In this document: positions 9,901 through 17,078 of the stretch, piece after piece
Layout: each line of letters opens with the position of its first letter
Numbering within the stretch: the first letter of the stretch is position 1
Origin: Brevundimonas mediterranea
GTDB taxonomy: Bacteria > Pseudomonadota > Alphaproteobacteria > Caulobacterales > Caulobacteraceae
NCBI RefSeq assembly: GCF_014196125.1
Contig: NZ_JACIDA010000003.1
Coordinates: 124,001 to 188,000 of the forward strand
Length of the DNA: 64,000 nucleotides
Direction of reading: 5' to 3'
Position numbers and translations under genes: made by a program
The notes under the pieces: model-generated
Seen by the model: the letters and a program-made list of their open reading frames with translations, nothing else
Told to the model about the DNA's origin: nothing
Database searches by the model: none

Positions 9901-10099
9901 CTATCAGGACACGTCGCAGTATGTAGACGTCAACGTCACCTATGACGTCAACGAGATGGTGACGGTCTACGCCAACGGCTCCAACGTCTTGGGTGAGATC
10001 GAGGAATACTATCTCGAGTTCAAGGACGGCGCGAAGCAGTTCCACAGCCGCAACGAGTTCGAGCCGCGTTACACCATCGGCGTGCGCGCTCGGTTCTGA
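6968..10099 (+). CDS. TonB-dependent receptor, Xanthomonas/Caulobacter type
   Basis: A 1043-residue outer-membrane receptor. A signal peptide (about 1-25, ending AYAQT) is followed by the TonB box region EVGEIIVTGIR, a plug domain with NIRGLPQV, and a long 22-strand barrel ending in the aromatic IGVRARF. Length and features match the large TIGR01782 group, which imports oligosaccharides too big for porins. The start at 6968 has a strong GGAGGGAG site. It lies directly behind the GH3 gene and before two halogenase-like flavoproteins, a recurrent neighbourhood for carbohydrate receptors in Caulobacterales. The substrate is probably a beta-glucan fragment, by inference from the GH3. Confidence 0.92.
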   Translation: MRIHKRPMLAALMASSALVAPAYAQTAEQAPIPAPQDPTEVGEIIVTGIRASQTQSINVKRNETALVDAISAEDIGKLPDVTVADALQRIAGIQIRRTAGEGSTVNIRGLPQVVTLLNGEQYLSPGNLGRAEPNLNDVPSQLMSSIVVFKSQDVTNAQSGISGTIDLRTRRPMDFSYGTTVTGAAEYQTGERTRQDDYLINGLLNWRGDRMGVMVSGVMSKSNLGNNYAGVAGSLFGSNDWGGSGNAWLAPHGYEMFNRVVERERVGLNAAFQFDIEDGIRLTAEAFYTKQDEYNRAAGLNVSNRWSGLGWLTPTESTDTGLGWLDVEEYDVDAWWVNSFTVNRVTNNESKNFNLELDYDKGGPFTFNARAVKADASLLSMNGQVQGDLSNWQYGSDRAFTLFRQGADRTRGTFYPASIAAMYPASQYSNGVVGSQGGRYINPNPLGYGADPQLHIDTGGSKLAWSGFENNIVGGLGNVPLSQYMSNLDSYTVGAYSSEGNQRNNSDLTVVRFDGSYEFQEAPAFGFLTRVDAGVRHSGREVEVTNFHLFSDFYAGKGAGNQAGCSAQWKAIDVVMDNPQCQAGEFVSNPGFNAALAVDATPSSCTAGTVANTPTCFQGYTVNRPTLLRENNNTYFLTDFGSVASGIPGVWVADPRDFDDPRAFQQRVFGNAYDVIIPGNSYDVDLYEDSAYVNGAIEFGQLHGDVGVRMVRTELRVRQNQTGDVRAYGDTNNDIGDTIASRSYTDWLPSVNLAYDFSDKLRLRAAYAKTMIPLDLGSYGGGVTISTADSNGPTPLDPTAPPRGIRRVTGATLAGSPDLDPWRSSNFDLALEYYYGPATMFNIAAFRLNIDSFVRRGTVTCGAEYPDGDGVIRRCVDVNRPIQADGGELQGIELGAKIGLSDFIDTPIWSDFGFDGSYTFSDSSSNDTALNGDFLPFQDNSEQSLNAAVWYQGDKLQARVAWNYRTPRLNSTFGSIPIYQDTSQYVDVNVTYDVNEMVTVYANGSNVLGEIEEYYLEFKDGAKQFHSRNEFEPRYTIGVRARF

Positions 10100-10117
10100 T
10101 CTCTTCCTGAGCAGACT

Positions 10118-10152
10118 GGCCGGCGACACTCGTGTCGCCGGCCTCTTTTTTT
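10118..10152 (+). terminator. Intrinsic terminator between the TonB receptor and the halogenase-like genes
   Basis: A perfect 11-bp GC-rich stem (10118-10128 with 10133-10143), a four-base CTCG loop and a run of seven T (10146-10152). It is only 20 bp before the next gene. No promoter region is obvious after it, so partial read-through probably sets the lower expression of the downstream genes relative to the receptor. Confidence 0.85.
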
Positions 10153-10171
10153 CGCGTATTGGTATTCGGCC

Positions 10172-11716
10172 ATGGATGAGATCGACGATCCTCGCATCCG
10201 TTCTGTCGTCGTCGTCGGCGGCGGCACCGCCGGCTGGATGACGGCTGCGGCCCTGGTTCAGCACTTCCGCACCACCCCGCTGAAGATCACCGTGGTCGAG
10301 TCGTCCGACATCGGCACGATCGGCGTGGGCGAGGCGACCATTCCCACCCTCCGTCGGTTCTATGGGCAGCTGGGGCTGCGCGACGACGACGTGATGCGCG
10401 CGACCCAGGCGACCTGCAAACTGGGCATTCGGTTCCTGGACTGGTCCGGGCCGGGCTCGGACTTCATCCATCCCTTCGGCCTGTACGGTCAGGACGTGAA
10501 AGGGATCGGCTTTCATCATTACTGGCTGAAACAGCGCCGCGCGGGCGACGCCGCGCCGCTGGCGGCCTATTCGTTGGGCGCGTCCCTGGCCGCCGGGGGC
10601 AAGTTCGTCCAGCCCTCGCCCAATCCGCCGTCGCAGTTGTCGGTTTTCGACTGGGCCCTGCATCTGGACGCCGGCCTGTTCGCCCAGCATCTGCGCGCCT
10701 ACGCCGAGGCTGGCGGCTGCGCCCGGATCGACGCGCGTATTCGCGCGGTCGAACTGCGGCCCGAGGACGGTTTCGTCCGCGCCCTGACCCTGGACGACGG
10801 ACGCGAGGTCGAGGGCGATCTTTTCGTCGACTGCTCGGGCTTCAAGGGGCTGGTGATCGGCGAGGCGCTGGGCGTCGGGTTCGAGGACTGGGGCCGCTGG
10901 CTGCCGTGCGACGCCGCCTATGCGGTGCAGAGCGAGAACCGGCCGGGCGACGCCCCCGCCCCCTTCACCCGTGTCACCGCCCGGTCAGCCGGCTGGCAGT
11001 GGGGCATTCCGCTGCGCCACCGGGCCGGCAACGGGCTGGTGTTTTCCAGCGCCCATCTGAGCGATGATCAGGCCCTGGCCGAGCTGATGCCTCATCTGCT
11101 GGGCGATCCGCTGACGGAGGCGCGGCGCATTCCCTTCCGCCCCGGTCGGCGCGCCCAGGCCTGGGCCAGGAACTGCGTCGCCATCGGCCTGTCGTCCGGC
11201 TTCCTGGAGCCGCTGGAAAGCACCAGTATCGCCTTGATCGAGACCGGGATCGAACGACTGAAGGCCCTGTTCCCCGACCGCCGCTTCGCCCAGCCGATCC
11301 TGGACGAGTTCAACGATCAGACGGCGCGCGAGATGGAGCGGGTCCGCGACTTCATCATCCTGCACTACAAGCTGAACCGGCGGACCGACACCGACTTCTG
11401 GCGCGACTGCCGCGCGATGGCGGTCCCCGAGACGCTGGAGCGCAAGATCGCCCTGTGGACCGCGCGCGGTCAGTTCGTCCGCTATCGGTGGGAGATGTTC
11501 CACCCGGCCAGCTGGCTGGCCATCTATGACGGCTTCGGCCTGTATCCCGACCATCACGATCCCGCCGTGGACGCCATGGACCCCGCCTATCTGGCGCGCA
11601 GCCTGGCCGAGATGCGGGCCAATATCGCCGACTTCGTCGCCCGCACCCCCGACCACGCCCAATTCCTGACGGGGCTCGATCCCGCCGCCTCCGCCGCCCC
11701 CGCCTCAGCCGCATGA
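10172..11716 (+). CDS. Tryptophan-halogenase-like flavoprotein (copy 1)
   Basis: A 514-residue FAD-dependent protein of the tryptophan halogenase family. The FAD-binding GGGTAGW is at residues 16-22, the Lys matching the catalytic Lys of PrnA in CKLGIRF at K83, and the halogenase signature W-x-W-x-I-P at 275-280. True halogenases chlorinate an indole using FADH2, but in Caulobacterales and Xanthomonas such genes sit beside sugar TonB receptors with no indole pathway, and their substrate is unknown. The start ATG is 20 bp after a terminator. The end overlaps the next gene by 4 nt (ATGA). Confidence 0.85.
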   Translation: MDEIDDPRIRSVVVVGGGTAGWMTAAALVQHFRTTPLKITVVESSDIGTIGVGEATIPTLRRFYGQLGLRDDDVMRATQATCKLGIRFLDWSGPGSDFIHPFGLYGQDVKGIGFHHYWLKQRRAGDAAPLAAYSLGASLAAGGKFVQPSPNPPSQLSVFDWALHLDAGLFAQHLRAYAEAGGCARIDARIRAVELRPEDGFVRALTLDDGREVEGDLFVDCSGFKGLVIGEALGVGFEDWGRWLPCDAAYAVQSENRPGDAPAPFTRVTARSAGWQWGIPLRHRAGNGLVFSSAHLSDDQALAELMPHLLGDPLTEARRIPFRPGRRAQAWARNCVAIGLSSGFLEPLESTSIALIETGIERLKALFPDRRFAQPILDEFNDQTAREMERVRDFIILHYKLNRRTDTDFWRDCRAMAVPETLERKIALWTARGQFVRYRWEMFHPASWLAIYDGFGLYPDHHDPAVDAMDPAYLARSLAEMRANIADFVARTPDHAQFLTGLDPAASAAPASAA

Positions 11717-13269
11717 GATCCGACATGGACCAGCCCCGCCGCCCTCTGAAGAAAATCTGCATCGTCGGCGGAGGCACCGCCGGCTGGGTCGCCGCCGCCC
11801 TGATGGCCGAACATTTCAAGGGGCGGATGGCCGAGGTCGAACTGGTCGAATCTGACGACATCGGCACGATCGGCGTCGGCGAATCCACCGTGCCGCCCTT
11901 CCTGGAAATGCTGAAGCGGCTGGGTATCGACGAGCGAGACTTCATCCAGAAGACCCAGGCCAGCTTCAAGCTGGGGATCCAGTTCGAGGACTGGACGCAG
12001 AAGGGCGAGAGCTATTTCCACCCGTTCGGCGCCGTTGGCGTTCCGGTGGATATCAGCGACTTCTATCCGATCTGGCTGAAGGCGCGGATGAACGGTTATG
12101 ACCGGCCGCTGATGGACTTCGCGGCGGCCGCGCGGATGGCGGCCCAGGGCCGGTTCATGCTGCCGTTCAAGGCCCAGCGCACCCCGGTCGGGGGCGCGTC
12201 CTACGCCGTTCACGTCGATGCAAAACGGGTCGCCCGCTATCTGCGCGACTTCGCCGAGGCGCGGGGGGTGAAACGCACCGAGGGGATCGTCGAGGATGTG
12301 ATGACGCGGCCCGACGGCTTCGTCAGCGGCTTGAAGCTGAAATCGGGCCAGACGGTCGAGGCCGACTTCTTCCTCGACTGCACCGGCTTCCGCGCCCTGC
12401 TGATCGGAAAGACCCTTGGGGTCGGCTATACGGACTGGTCCGAATGGCTGATGTGCGACCGGGCCATCGCCGTCCAGACCGAGAATGTGGGGCCGCCCAA
12501 GCCCTATACATTGGCGCAGGCTCAGGATTGCGGCTGGCGCTGGCGGATCCCGCTGCAACACCGGACCGGGAACGGCCATGTCTTCTGCAGCCGCTATATG
12601 TCCGACGACGAGGCGACGGCGCGCCTGTTGGAACAGGTCGAAGGGCGGCCGGTGGTCAATCCGATGGTGGTGCCGTTCAAGACCGGGGTGCGTGAGAAGA
12701 TCTGGGACAAGAACGTCCTGTCGCTGGGTCTGGCCAGCGGCTTTATCGAGCCGCTGGAGTCGACGGCCATCCACCTGATCTATCGCGGCATGGACTTCCT
12801 GTTCCGGCTGATGCCGGACCTTGATTGCGATCCGAACCTGGCGGCAGAGTACAATCGGCGGATGACGGTGGACTATGAGGAGATCCGCGACTTCATCATC
12901 CTGCACTATGCCCTGACGCGGCGGGACGACACGGCCTTCTGGCGCCAATGCCGCGACATGGTCCTGCCCGAGGGCCTACAGCACAAGCTGGAGGTCTTCC
13001 GCGCCAACGGCAGCCTGGTCGAGGCGCTGGATCCGTTGTTCCGCAATGTCAGCTGGTATGCGGTCATGGACGGCATGGGGGTGAGGCCCCGGTCCTATCC
13101 GCCGCTGGTGGACCGGATCGACTTCGCCGGCCTGACCGACGAGATGGACCGCGCCGCCAATATTCTGAACGCCTTCGTCGCCGACCTGCCGACACACCAG
13201 GCCTTCATCGACACCCACTGCCAGGCCCCGTCAGTGGACCTGCCCGCGCCATTTGCTGTCCCGGCCTGA
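11713..13269 (+). CDS. Tryptophan-halogenase-like flavoprotein (copy 2)
   Basis: A 518-residue paralogue of the preceding gene. It has GGGTAGW at residues 19-25, the Lys motif FKLGIQFEDW and the W-R-W-R-I-P signature in the middle. The ATG at 11713 overlaps the previous stop; MDQPRR at 11725 is a possible alternative. The two proteins are clearly related but not near-identical, so the duplication is old or they act as a pair. Both keep the FAD site, the Lys and the WxWxIP motif, so they look active as flavoenzymes. The reaction and substrate cannot be read from sequence. Confidence 0.85.
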   Translation: MRSDMDQPRRPLKKICIVGGGTAGWVAAALMAEHFKGRMAEVELVESDDIGTIGVGESTVPPFLEMLKRLGIDERDFIQKTQASFKLGIQFEDWTQKGESYFHPFGAVGVPVDISDFYPIWLKARMNGYDRPLMDFAAAARMAAQGRFMLPFKAQRTPVGGASYAVHVDAKRVARYLRDFAEARGVKRTEGIVEDVMTRPDGFVSGLKLKSGQTVEADFFLDCTGFRALLIGKTLGVGYTDWSEWLMCDRAIAVQTENVGPPKPYTLAQAQDCGWRWRIPLQHRTGNGHVFCSRYMSDDEATARLLEQVEGRPVVNPMVVPFKTGVREKIWDKNVLSLGLASGFIEPLESTAIHLIYRGMDFLFRLMPDLDCDPNLAAEYNRRMTVDYEEIRDFIILHYALTRRDDTAFWRQCRDMVLPEGLQHKLEVFRANGSLVEALDPLFRNVSWYAVMDGMGVRPRSYPPLVDRIDFAGLTDEMDRAANILNAFVADLPTHQAFIDTHCQAPSVDLPAPFAVPA

Positions 13270-13335
13270 TACCGGCGCGCTTGCCTTGGCGCAACCAAGG
13301 CTGACAGTATGCGCCGGGGATAAAAGGATCAGAGT

Positions 13336-14376
13336 TTGCGCCGCGCCGTCACCATCAAACACGTCGCCGCCGAGGCGGGCGTTTCGCTGCAGACCGTGTC
13401 GCGAGTCATCAACAACGAGCCAAACGTTCGCCCCGTGGTGCAAGAGCGGGTGCGGGCCGCCGTTGCCAAGCTGGGCTATGTCCCCAGTCTGGCGGCGCGG
13501 CGGATGGGCGGCTCGCGGTCCTATCTGCTGATGGCGCTGAACGACCGGGACCGGACCATCGAGGGCTGGAAGTCCGGCGAGGGCACCGACTGGGTCGACC
13601 AGATGCTGATGGGCGGCATGCTGAAGTGCGAGGCCCACGGCTATCGGATGATCTTCGAACTGGTCGACACCCATTCGGACCACGTCGATGCGGCGGTGCG
13701 CGGGGCTATCGCCGCCCTGCACCCCGACGGCGTCATCCTGACCCCGCCCCACTCTGAGAACCCGGCCATCACCGGGCTGCTGAGCCAGCTGGGCCTGCCC
13801 TTCGCGCGGATCGCCTCGATCGCCGAAGGCGACGGATTCGCGGTGTCGATGGACGACGCCAAGGCGGCCGCCTTTGCGACCGACCATTTGCTGGGCCTGG
13901 GCCATGCCCGCATCGGCTTCATCACCGGCAGCGAGGAATATGCCGTCAGCGGGGCGCGGCTGGAGGGGTATCGCCGCGCCATGTCGGCCTCGGCGCACGG
14001 CCTGGACGAGACGCTGGTCGCGCGCGGCGATTTTTCCTACGAGTCCGGCGTCGCCGCCATGGAGACCCTGCTGGCCCTGCCGTCGCGGCCCACCGCAGTT
14101 CTGTCCAGCAACGACCGCATGGCCCACGCGGCCCTGCGCACGGCCAGACGGAACGGCCTGGCGGTCCCTGCCGACCTGTCGGTCATCAGCTTCGACAACA
14201 CGCCCCTGGCCCGGTTCGCCGACATGACCGCCGTCATTCAGCCCATCGCCGAAATGAGTTCGGTCGCCGCCGAACTGCTGATCCGCTCCACGGCTGGCGA
14301 CGCCGAACTGCCCCGGCAGAGCATGGTCGATTTCGGCTTCGCCCCCAGAGGCTCCACGGCGCCGCTGAAGACCTAA
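13336..14376 (+). CDS. LacI-family transcriptional regulator
   Basis: A 346-residue repressor. The N-terminal helix-turn-helix, residues 6-27 (TIKHVAAEAGVSLQTVSRV), is followed by the hinge and a periplasmic-binding-protein-like sensor domain. The start is TTG with AAAGGA about 9 nt upstream. A short inverted repeat, CCTTGG-CGCAA-CCAAGG, lies 50 nt before it and could be a hairpin or a second regulatory site. As the last gene of the GH3/TonB receptor/flavoprotein locus it is the likely local repressor, acting through the operator at 4375-4392 and released by a sugar from GH3 action. Confidence 0.9.
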   Translation: MRRAVTIKHVAAEAGVSLQTVSRVINNEPNVRPVVQERVRAAVAKLGYVPSLAARRMGGSRSYLLMALNDRDRTIEGWKSGEGTDWVDQMLMGGMLKCEAHGYRMIFELVDTHSDHVDAAVRGAIAALHPDGVILTPPHSENPAITGLLSQLGLPFARIASIAEGDGFAVSMDDAKAAAFATDHLLGLGHARIGFITGSEEYAVSGARLEGYRRAMSASAHGLDETLVARGDFSYESGVAAMETLLALPSRPTAVLSSNDRMAHAALRTARRNGLAVPADLSVISFDNTPLARFADMTAVIQPIAEMSSVAAELLIRSTAGDAELPRQSMVDFGFAPRGSTAPLKT

Positions 14377-14560
14377 TTCGCCCGCGACTCCGCTCGGGCT
14401 AACGCCGGCCGCGAGGCGATCCAGGCGATTAATGAAACGTACACGGCTTGAATGTCTTTCATCCGCCGCCTCAACGTCATGCATCAGCATTCCCAGCGTC
14501 GCCTCAGCGACATCGCCGCCGGTTACTGATCGCCGTTCAGGCCAAGCTTGGGGAAAAACG

Positions 14561-17068
14561 ATGGCGAATGAATTCAAGACGCGGCTTATGGCTGCGGCGG
14601 CGCTGACCGGCGTGATGGCGGTGGCGCACGGGGCCCAGGCCCAGTCGGCGGAACCGGCGACGCTGGACGAGATCATCGTCACGGCCCAACTGCGCGCACA
14701 GAAGACCATCGAGGTCCCGTTCGCCCTGACCGCCTATTCCGGCCAGTTCCTCGAGGACCTGGGCATCCAGGAATTCGAACAGCTGTCGGCCTTCGTGCCC
14801 GGCTTCCTGGTGCAGAACCAGTCGCCGAACAACCCCGGCTTCGTGATGCGCGGCATCACCTCGGACTCGGGCGCCGCCACGGCCGAACCCCGCGTGTCGG
14901 TGTTCCAGGACGGCGTGTCGATCTCCAAATCGCGCGGCTCCTATGTCGAACTGTTCGACCTGGAGCGTGTCGAGATCGCCAAGGGTCCGCAATCGACCCT
15001 GTACGGCCGCGGCGCCCTGATCGGCGCCGTCAATCTGGTCCAGAATCGCGCACAGCCGGGTGAGACCGAAGCCTACGCCAATATCGAGGCCGGCAACGAA
15101 GACTATCGGATGGTCGAGGGCGCGCTGAACCTGCCCGTCGGCGAGACGGGCGGCCTGCGCCTCGCCACCCGCCTGAAGACGCGCGGCGGTTCGGTCGAGA
15201 ACCTGCTGGGCGGCGAAGACTATAACGCCATCGAGACCAAGGCCGTGCGTCTGTCGGGCGCCTGGGCGCCGTCGGACGCCATGCGGTTCGACGTGATCGG
15301 CAACTATCAGAACGACCACGCCTCGGGCACCTCGTTCAAGTCGATCGCCTACGAACCGGCCGATCCGAACACCGGCGCGGTGTTGGGCGGCAAGGAGCCC
15401 TGGGAGGGCGCGGCCCTGACGCCGGGCGGCGATTTCGACGGCGGCAAGACGCTGGGCCTGAGCCGCGAAGTCTGGGGCGTGACGGGTCTGGCCCGGATCA
15501 ATCTGAATTCGGCCTGGACCCTGAACTCGACCACCGCCTATCGCGAGTTCGACAACTACGAGACCTTCGACGCGGACGGCGTCTCCCTGCCCATCCTGAC
15601 GGCGGCGGAGGAGACCCATGGCGAACAATGGAGCCAGGACCTGCGCCTGGGCTTCGACAACGGCGGTCGCCTGACGGGCTTCGTCGGCGCCGGCTGGTTC
15701 CACGAGGAAGGCTACCAGCGCGCCCCGGCCCAGTTCGACGAACGTCTGGTTCTGGCCCAACTGGCCGGGCTGCTGGACGGATCGCCGACGGCGGTCGGCG
15801 ACAACACCCTGCCGCTGTCGGTCTATCCGACGGTGGCGCGCAACGTGCTGACCTCTATGCTGACGCCGTTGGGCGCCGGCGCCTACGCTGCTCCGATCAC
15901 CGCCAATCTCGACTCGAACCATATCGAGACCTCGACCAACAGCTCGGAACTGACGTCCTATGACGTCTTCGCCGACGCCACCTACGCCTTCACCGACAAG
16001 TTCGAAATGTCGGCTGGCGTCCGCTACACCCGCGACGACAAGACCACCGGCTATGCCAGCTCGGTCGATAGCCGGTCGGCCCTCGGCGCCCTGCTGGCGA
16101 TCCAGGCCGGCGCGATCCCGGCGGCCCAGGTGCCGGCCTTCCTGGCCGCCATGGCCAATCCTGCCTTCGCCAACCTGCCCGCCAGCGTCTTCCCGCTGTT
16201 CGGCCTGACATCGCAGCCGACGGCCAACAACGGCGATTTCTCCTACTATGACTCGGAGGACGACGGCGTCACCTGGCGGGTCACGGCCCGCTACGAACTG
16301 ACCGACGACACCAATGTCTACGCCAACTATGCACGGGGTCGGCGTCCGGAAGTGATCAGCGCCTCGGGTCCGTCCGCCCCCGGCGGCGCGGCGCGCTTCA
16401 GCCCGGTCGATGCGGAAACGGTCGACAGCTACGAGATCGGCGCCAAATCGGCCCTGCTGGACGGGCGCCTGCGCGTGGACGGCGCGGTCTTCATGTACAA
16501 CTACGAAAACTTCCAGACGACGATCCAGCAAGGTACGCAGTTCATCACCACCAACGCCGGCGAAGCCAAGTCCTACGGCTTCGAGGGCCAGGCCAACTTC
16601 GCCGTGGCCTCGATGCTCGACCTGTTCGCCACCTACGCCTACAACCACTCGCGCTTCGAGAACGGCATCTACGACGGCAACCAGTTCCGCCTGTCGCCAG
16701 ACAACGCCGCCTCGATCGGCGCGACCTGGCGCCTGCCGGTGACCGGCGGCGAGATCGAGGTCCAGCCGACCTACACCTGGCAGTCCAAGGTCTTCTTCAG
16801 CGACGACAACGACATCCCGGCGCTGCAGACGGCCAACTTCGTCGCCGACCTGATCCAGGACGAATATCAGGACGCCTACGGTCTGTTGAACCTGCGTATC
16901 CGCTACACCCCGGACTCGACCAACTGGGGCGTCGAAGCCTTCGGCGAGAACATTCTCGACGAGGAATACATCAAGGACGCCGGCAACACCGGCGACGCCC
17001 TGGGCATGCCGACCTTCATCGCCGGTCGCCCGGCGGCGTACGGCTTGGTGTTCAAACTGAAACTCTGA
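14561..17068 (+). CDS. TonB-dependent receptor (second), paired with PhoD
   Basis: An 835-residue outer-membrane receptor. A signal peptide ends around AQAQS (residue 28), followed by the TonB-box-like LDEIIVTAQLR, a plug with the VMRGI motif, and a barrel ending in VFKLKL. The length is in the FepA/catechol-receptor-like range, unlike the large receptor at 6968. ATG 14561 has GGGGA upstream; the frame is open 43 codons further but without signal-peptide character. The phoD gene follows after 10 bp, so this receptor probably imports an organophosphate or releases substrate for that enzyme. I saw no convincing Pho box in 14377-14560. Confidence 0.88.
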   Translation: MANEFKTRLMAAAALTGVMAVAHGAQAQSAEPATLDEIIVTAQLRAQKTIEVPFALTAYSGQFLEDLGIQEFEQLSAFVPGFLVQNQSPNNPGFVMRGITSDSGAATAEPRVSVFQDGVSISKSRGSYVELFDLERVEIAKGPQSTLYGRGALIGAVNLVQNRAQPGETEAYANIEAGNEDYRMVEGALNLPVGETGGLRLATRLKTRGGSVENLLGGEDYNAIETKAVRLSGAWAPSDAMRFDVIGNYQNDHASGTSFKSIAYEPADPNTGAVLGGKEPWEGAALTPGGDFDGGKTLGLSREVWGVTGLARINLNSAWTLNSTTAYREFDNYETFDADGVSLPILTAAEETHGEQWSQDLRLGFDNGGRLTGFVGAGWFHEEGYQRAPAQFDERLVLAQLAGLLDGSPTAVGDNTLPLSVYPTVARNVLTSMLTPLGAGAYAAPITANLDSNHIETSTNSSELTSYDVFADATYAFTDKFEMSAGVRYTRDDKTTGYASSVDSRSALGALLAIQAGAIPAAQVPAFLAAMANPAFANLPASVFPLFGLTSQPTANNGDFSYYDSEDDGVTWRVTARYELTDDTNVYANYARGRRPEVISASGPSAPGGAARFSPVDAETVDSYEIGAKSALLDGRLRVDGAVFMYNYENFQTTIQQGTQFITTNAGEAKSYGFEGQANFAVASMLDLFATYAYNHSRFENGIYDGNQFRLSPDNAASIGATWRLPVTGGEIEVQPTYTWQSKVFFSDDNDIPALQTANFVADLIQDEYQDAYGLLNLRIRYTPDSTNWGVEAFGENILDEEYIKDAGNTGDALGMPTFIAGRPAAYGLVFKLKL

Positions 17069-17078
17069 GGATCGAACG

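Noticed and set aside
14424..14450. Second LacI-type operator before the second TonB receptor
   Set aside because: AAACGTAC has a central CG, but the outer positions do not pair, so there is no palindrome like that at 4375-4392.
14377..14560. Pho box ahead of the TonB receptor-phoD pair
   Set aside because: TTTCAT and CGTCAT occur, but spaced 18 nt apart instead of about 11, so they do not form a PhoB site.
14537..16648. 703-codon open frame on the minus strand opposite the second TonB receptor
   Set aside because: Antisense shadow: low-complexity Gly/Arg/Val/Gln composition, no domain, and the receptor on the other strand is clear.
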